NCBI GenBank assembly: GCA_030595765.1
Contig: JAUVCJ010000103.1
Span: 1-7,839 of the forward strand
Source of the DNA: Thermoplasmatota archaeon
GTDB taxonomy: Archaea > Thermoplasmatota > Thermoplasmata > GCA-020350865 > JAUVCJ01
Length of the DNA stretch: 7,839 nucleotides
Reading direction: 5' to 3'
Shown: in pieces, positions 4,873 through 7,839 of the stretch
How positions within the stretch are numbered: position 1 is the stretch's first letter
How the letters are laid out: each line of letters starts with the position of its first letter
Position numbers and translations under genes: made by a program
Notes under the pieces: model-generated
Seen by the model: the letters and a program-made list of their open reading frames with translations, nothing else
Told to the model about the DNA's origin: nothing
Databases searched by the model: none

Positions 4873-6560
4873 GACGGATGGATTTGTTTGCATCATTATC
4901 CCTGTTCATGCTGGCAATCAGCCTGAGGCTCATTCCTTTGACTTTTTCAAGCCAGCCATATAATATTGATGGTTTCCCGCTTGTAAGACTTTCTGAGCAT
5001 TACCTGGCTGAAGGTGTCTGGTCATTAAACAGCTTGCCAGGGTCAGGTTATTTGCTTGAATACAATAACAAATTGCCTGCGTTTCCGTTACTGCTGGCAA
5101 TGTTCTCATCCCTAACTGGACTAGAGCCAATGAAGGCAATTGGAATCATGGTCGCTTTGATATCGTCCATCACCATTGTGGCTGTTCATTCAATCACATT
5201 ACGCATCACCAGAAGTTCATATGCTGCTCTTGGGGCCGGTTTGTTCCTTGCCTTTAGCGGGATCTCAGTTTATCTTGGCGCCGCAGCAATGAAACAGGTG
5301 ATCGCGTTCCCATTAATTCCCCTGACTGCCTACCTATATGCAACACGTGCCGACTCCAGGAACAGAATTCTTGCTGCTCTGTTACTTCTGACGTTCCCTG
5401 TTATCCATCATCTCTCCACGCTTATTGTGTTTCTAATTATTGGCATGATATTTATTGCCGACCAGGTCAAGGCCTATTCGATCCAAGAATTTTGCCTTAA
5501 AAAGCTAGTTCTTGATCTGTTGCTTGGGCCTGCTTTGTTGCTGGTTTCCATAGCCTATTACAACTTTTCCGGCATGCTGGATCTAAACATCGGAAAATTA
5601 TATTCCCCAATGTCGCCTAACACTGTTGCCTTGCTTGGCTCTGTATTCTTCCTTTTCTCGATGATCGCAGCCAGAGCAGTAGTTGCAAGATCAACTCGCA
5701 CACGCTCCCCGCTTCTAACTCCGGTATTCATTGTTCCAATAATCGGGGCAGGTGTTTTGCTGCTGAATATGGAAATGAAAATGTTTTCAGGAACCATCCT
5801 GACCAGTGCTTCCCTTGTGCGTTCCATGATCCCCTACTTTCTGTTGCTAGCGCTTGGTGCCATCGGCGGTGACATCCTTGCCTTTTCGAGCAGTAGGCAT
5901 CGCTCGTTCATGCTAGCTATGATCTTTGCACCGCTTTCTCTCATGGTCTATGCCTTGGCCAAGGGGTTGGACATCCCATCCTTTGACTTGATCTACAGGA
6001 CCTTTGGTTTTCTTGAGCTCGGCCTTGCTTTATGCGTGGGCATTGGCCTGGGTCACATGATCGCATGGCTGAGCCGGACAAGATTGGTGGCAGACACCCC
6101 TGGAGGCTCAACCATAGTCTTCCGTTTAAGAAAGATGTGGATTCCAACCTTAGCTCTATTTTGCGGGTTGTGTATATTCATTACTCCCATGGCATTTTCA
6201 ATGGAGGAATTAACAGGTTTTAAAACAGTCACCACTGATCAGGAATTCAGTGCGCTAGAGTTTGCAGGGTCGCTTAATGGTACTCTATGCACAGACCAAC
6301 CATTCTCACACATCGCAGCACCCTATTTTGGATCGGACACCATTGGTACCCTACCGCTGTACTTGAGAGACAATGGCAATATCAGCTCTTGCGAGACCTT
6401 TCTGATAATGAATGATTGGGTCCGCACAGGTGGCCAGTTATACCCGTTTGACCCCATCAAGGTACCAGCAGCAAAGCTCAACGGTCTCGTCAATTCCAAC
6501 AATCTGGTATATCATTCCGGTAGCGGTTACGACCAGATATTCCTCCTTTTGGAGGATTGA
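4869..6560 (+). CDS. Polytopic membrane protein, probable GT-C-fold glycosyltransferase
   Basis: 563 residues with about 13-14 hydrophobic spans over residues 5-445 and a soluble C-terminal domain of about 115 residues (about 446-563). After the first span comes an external loop PYNIDGFPLVRLSEHYL (30-46). An acidic residue in this position (Asp34) is typical of the catalytic site of GT-C enzymes, which transfer sugars from polyprenyl-phosphate carriers to proteins or lipids on the outer face of the membrane. Other notable segments are AAAMKQVIAFPLIPL (138-152) and a His pair in FPVIHHLSTLIVF (176-188). The C-terminal domain has two cysteines (474, 508) that could form a disulfide. No WWDYG motif is present, so it is not the AglB oligosaccharyltransferase. 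The family is recognised by topology and loop only, so the enzymatic role is inferred; it could be a transporter or an O-antigen-polymerase-like protein. Coupled to the two permeases, which suggests a shared job at the cell surface. Confidence 0.6.
   Translation: MRRMDLFASLSLFMLAISLRLIPLTFSSQPYNIDGFPLVRLSEHYLAEGVWSLNSLPGSGYLLEYNNKLPAFPLLLAMFSSLTGLEPMKAIGIMVALISSITIVAVHSITLRITRSSYAALGAGLFLAFSGISVYLGAAAMKQVIAFPLIPLTAYLYATRADSRNRILAALLLLTFPVIHHLSTLIVFLIIGMIFIADQVKAYSIQEFCLKKLVLDLLLGPALLLVSIAYYNFSGMLDLNIGKLYSPMSPNTVALLGSVFFLFSMIAARAVVARSTRTRSPLLTPVFIVPIIGAGVLLLNMEMKMFSGTILTSASLVRSMIPYFLLLALGAIGGDILAFSSSRHRSFMLAMIFAPLSLMVYALAKGLDIPSFDLIYRTFGFLELGLALCVGIGLGHMIAWLSRTRLVADTPGGSTIVFRLRKMWIPTLALFCGLCIFITPMAFSMEELTGFKTVTTDQEFSALEFAGSLNGTLCTDQPFSHIAAPYFGSDTIGTLPLYLRDNGNISSCETFLIMNDWVRTGGQLYPFDPIKVPAAKLNGLVNSNNLVYHSGSGYDQIFLLLED
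6541..6556 (+). promoter_or_regulatory. Hairpin that sequesters the first leader Shine-Dalgarno
   Basis: TCCTCC-TTTT-GGAGGA forms a perfect 6-bp stem with a four-base T loop, directly at the end of the GT-C-like gene (its TGA is 6558-6560). The 3' arm contains the GGAGG that serves the micro-ORF at 6563. The same 5' arm is also complementary to GGAGGA at 6640-6645, the SD of pcc1. It is not followed by a T run, so it is not an intrinsic terminator of the bacterial kind. Confidence 0.5.
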
Positions 6561-6562
6561 CC

Positions 6563-6595
6563 ATGGATGATGGATTCACTATGAATGACGATTAA
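6563..6595 (+). CDS. Possible leader micro-ORF 1 (10 codons)
   Basis: ATG to TAA encodes MDDGFTMNDD. GGAGG lies 7 nt upstream, so it has as good a translation signal as the real genes here, but that SD is held in the hairpin 6541-6556. It starts 2 nt after the stop of the GT-C-like gene, well placed for re-initiating ribosomes. The peptide is acidic and has no recognisable family. It may be only a remnant of duplicated start sequence. Confidence 0.25.
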   Translation: MDDGFTMNDD

Positions 6596-6615
6596 TAATT
6601 ACTGGGGGATTGACT

Positions 6616-6654
6616 ATGAATGACGAATTGGCTAATACTGGAGGATTGAGATGA
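6616..6654 (+). CDS. Possible leader micro-ORF 2 (12 codons) overlapping the pcc1 start
   Basis: ATG to TGA encodes MNDELANTGGLR. A GGGGG SD lies 7 nt upstream. The TGA overlaps the pcc1 ATG as ATGA, the classic arrangement for translational coupling, and its last codons contain the pcc1 SD. Its N-terminus (MNDEL) is nearly the same as that of Pcc1 (MNNEL), showing that it arose by duplication of the pcc1 start. Translation is plausible but unproven. Confidence 0.3.
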   Translation: MNDELANTGGLR

Positions 6655-6905
6655 ATAACGAATTACCCCTGGGGGATAACACATTTCTCGAGCTAAAGTT
6701 GCGATTCGTTAGTGAGGACGTAGCCCAATATATTGCCAAAAGCATCAGTGTAGATGATGATGGTTTTATTTTCACACAGGTAAATGGTTGCGAATTAATA
6801 GCTACTGCAAAGGCACGAACTATCGGAAGCCTCAGGCATACCCTTGATGATTATCTTGGCGCGTTATCAGTTGCCGAGAGCTTGATGAAAAAAGACACGG
6901 AATGA
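6651..6905 (+). CDS. pcc1: KEOPS complex subunit Pcc1
   Basis: Small (84-residue) subunit of the KEOPS complex, which with Kae1, Bud32 and Cgi121 transfers threonylcarbamoyl to A37 of ANN-decoding tRNAs (t6A). Pcc1 is the dimerisation subunit that binds Kae1. The sequence has the family pattern: a first strand LELKLRFVSEDVAQYIAKSI (13-32), the short loop VDDDG (34-38), the strand ELIATAKARTIGSLRHTLDD (48-67) carrying the hallmark SLRHT-like motif, and a final helix DYLGALSVAESLMKK (67-81). Length is normal for archaeal Pcc1. The ATG has GGAGG 6 nt upstream and overlaps the stop of a 12-codon micro-ORF. It lies 90 bp after the GT-C-like gene on the same strand and is probably the last gene of that transcript, although its function is unrelated. 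No other KEOPS gene is in the window. Confidence 0.87.
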   Translation: MNNELPLGDNTFLELKLRFVSEDVAQYIAKSISVDDDGFIFTQVNGCELIATAKARTIGSLRHTLDDYLGALSVAESLMKKDTE

Positions 6906-6922
6906 AAGGAATAGAAAAATAA
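6906..6922 (-). terminator. T-rich termination region of the tgtA-like gene
   Basis: On the minus strand this reads ATTATTTTTCTATTCCTTT, about 75 nt past the stop of the tgtA-like gene. Archaeal transcription commonly ends at such T-rich tracts without a hairpin. It abuts the end of pcc1. Confidence 0.45.
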
Positions 6923-6926
6923 TCCA

Positions 6927-6950
6927 TTTTTTCTTTTTTCTTTTATCTTT
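6927..6950 (+). terminator. Poly-T terminator after pcc1
   Basis: A 24-nt stretch with 20 T residues begins 22 nt after the pcc1 stop (TTTTTTCTTTTTTC and then TTTTATCTTT). No stable hairpin precedes it, as usual for archaeal oligo-T terminators. It lies between convergent genes and would end the permease-pcc1 transcript. Confidence 0.7.
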
Positions 6951-6994
6951 GAGTAGGTCTGAGCTCTATTGATTCTATATGTGCAATCCTTTCA

Positions 6995-7839
6995 TTATTC
7001 TTTGTTGCCGTCTCTGACCTTGACAGCCACACCTGTATTGAACTCCATCATCTCTTTCTCTACAAGAATTGCCTGTCCAACCGCCACAAGCGTGTCGTTT
7101 GAGGTCACAACAATCACCTCGTCACCTGGCCTGACCCTTGTGTCGCACTCCTGCACGAACTTGGCAAACACATTCCGTCCATCTCGGTTGAAATCGCTGG
7201 TATCGTCCTGAACCACCACTCTCATGAATGGTCTAGCAAATCCGGAAAGAAGCTTTCTAGCTCCTGGTAGCTTTAGGCTAAATAGCCCATCCCTTGCACG
7301 CAGGGACAGCACATGCTCCACATTAACCAGCACGTTACGGACGCGAAGTGTATTTTTAGATATGACTAGTGATATCTCAGCATCAAAAAGAACTTCTGAG
7401 GCTCCCTTTCCGAATTGCATATCGCTCAGTGCTCTAATACGCCATATATCCATCTCATCGGAGCTGAGGTAGCCCTCGAATTCTCGGACCTTGTTCTTTT
7501 CTTGCCCAATTTCTGAGTGATCAATTTCTGCAATCTCCATTTGGAAGCGCGCCCTGTCCTTCTCGTCATCCCATTCCAATATGCCAGGTTGTCCGTTCTT
7601 TCCCATCTTTTCCAGGTATGCTTTTCTGACCGCACCTGCAACAGCTCTCTCCTCCTGGCAGCCAGCCTCTGAGTTTGGAGTTTCTGACTGGGCAAGCGGA
7701 TACATATGGTCAAGCTCCATCGGTACAGGTCCGAACCACGTATCGAAAAGCACATGAATATTTCCATTTTCCATTAAGGGCATCAGTTGCTCGTGCCATG
7801 GTCTGGTGAATGGTTTGACATCGCCTTTCATTTCGATAA
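6995..7839 (-). CDS. tgtA: Archaeosine tRNA-guanine transglycosylase, C-terminal part (5' end beyond window)
   Basis: Enzyme family that exchanges guanine-15 of archaeal tRNA for preQ0 on the way to archaeosine. The frame is open to the right edge, so the visible 280 or so residues are the C-terminal part of a protein usually 480-600 residues long. The N-terminal catalytic TIM barrel is not in view. Counting from the Met at 7831: WFGPVPMELDHMYPLAQSE (32-50) lies in the domain after the barrel, then a charged region (85-125), then FGKGASEVLF (140-149), LRARDGLFSLKLPGARKLL (177-195), and a PUA RNA-binding domain (about 202-274) with NVFAKFVQECD, RPGDEVIVV and GVAVKVRDG. The related archaeosine synthase ArcS shares this C-terminal architecture. 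The ArcS catalytic block PC-X3-KPY-X2-S-X2-H is not intact here (KPFTRPWHE lacks the Ser and final His), so TgtA is preferred. Convergent with pcc1. Confidence 0.75.
   Translation of the reverse strand, partial: IEMKGDVKPFTRPWHEQLMPLMENGNIHVLFDTWFGPVPMELDHMYPLAQSETPNSEAGCQEERAVAGAVRKAYLEKMGKNGQPGILEWDDEKDRARFQMEIAEIDHSEIGQEKNKVREFEGYLSSDEMDIWRIRALSDMQFGKGASEVLFDAEISLVISKNTLRVRNVLVNVEHVLSLRARDGLFSLKLPGARKLLSGFARPFMRVVVQDDTSDFNRDGRNVFAKFVQECDTRVRPGDEVIVVTSNDTLVAVGQAILVEKEMMEFNTGVAVKVRDGNKE

Larger units (their letters stand above)
6554..6664 (+). repeat. Four diverged copies of a translation-start region
   Basis: The core GGATTGACTATG followed by AATGACGAATT recurs at 6554-6571 (ATG 6563), 6572-6603 (ATG 6581), 6607-6639 (ATG 6616) and 6643-6664 (ATG 6651, the pcc1 start). 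ATG-to-ATG distances are 18, 35 and 35 bp. The copies with ATG 6563, 6616 and 6651 each carry a G-rich SD (GGAGG, GGGGG, GGAGG) 6-7 nt before the ATG; the copy at 6581 lacks one. The GGATTGA core overlaps the stop of the upstream gene in the first copy, so the duplicated unit spans stop, SD and start. The 35-bp step puts successive ATGs in different frames. Confidence 0.75.

Noticed and set aside
6666..6675. CCCC-T-GGGGG as a hairpin in the early pcc1 codons
   Set aside because: A one-base loop cannot close a stem; the CCCC could pair with the upstream GGGGG SD at 6604-6608, but four pairs are too weak to claim.
7426..7767. 113-codon minus-strand frame inside the tgtA-like gene
   Set aside because: It is an alternative frame of a gene with clear conserved blocks in the main frame; no recognisable domain.
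6995..7839. Archaeosine synthase ArcS instead of TgtA
   Set aside because: The shared C-terminal domains fit both, but the ArcS catalytic motif is not intact and FGPVPMELDHMYPLAQSE reads as TgtA. Not fully excluded because the N-terminal half is out of view.

Overview
The window looks archaeal, most likely from a methanogen of the Methanosarcinales type (inference). It encodes a CTP-dependent riboflavin kinase fused to a helix-turn-helix domain, a Pcc1-family KEOPS subunit and the C-terminal part of an archaeosine tRNA-guanine transglycosylase. These are archaeal genes, and TATA-box geometry fits archaeal promoters. No rRNA, tRNA, CRISPR array, transposase or phage gene was seen.

Layout. Positions 1-2248 are a minus-strand block read right to left: a sugar-nucleotide 4-epimerase, then ribK one base downstream, then after 158 bp an adenine phosphoribosyltransferase that runs off the left edge. 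Positions 2249-2524 are a divergent control region of 276 bp, dense in direct repeats and TATA-like elements. Positions 2525-6905 are a plus-strand block: two FtsX/MacB-type ABC permeases and a roughly 14-span GT-C-like membrane protein, joined by 1- or 4-nt overlaps and each preceded by a strong Shine-Dalgarno (SD) sequence, then after 90 bp the small KEOPS gene pcc1. A T-rich intergenic stretch (6906-6994) separates pcc1 from the convergent minus-strand tgtA-like gene, which runs off the right edge.

How the genes fit together. The left block is nucleotide, flavin and sugar-nucleotide housekeeping. The permease/permease/GT-C trio is probably a cell-envelope module, and the divergent epimerase could supply UDP-sugars for surface glycans (inference). 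No ABC ATPase is encoded here, so the permeases must use one from elsewhere or are atypical. pcc1 and the tgtA-like gene both serve tRNA modification (t6A37 and archaeosine-15) but are convergent, not co-transcribed.

The most unusual part is the non-coding DNA. Three of the four intergenic regions carry their own unrelated short tandem repeat: 12 bp x 7, 53 bp x 2 plus 15 bp x 3, and a roughly 35-bp duplication of a translation-start region. The last gives pcc1 a leader with two micro-ORFs, each with its own SD. The second overlaps the pcc1 start by ATGA, and the first SD lies in a perfect 6-bp hairpin that could pair alternatively with the pcc1 SD. This leader is the best candidate for an undescribed element.
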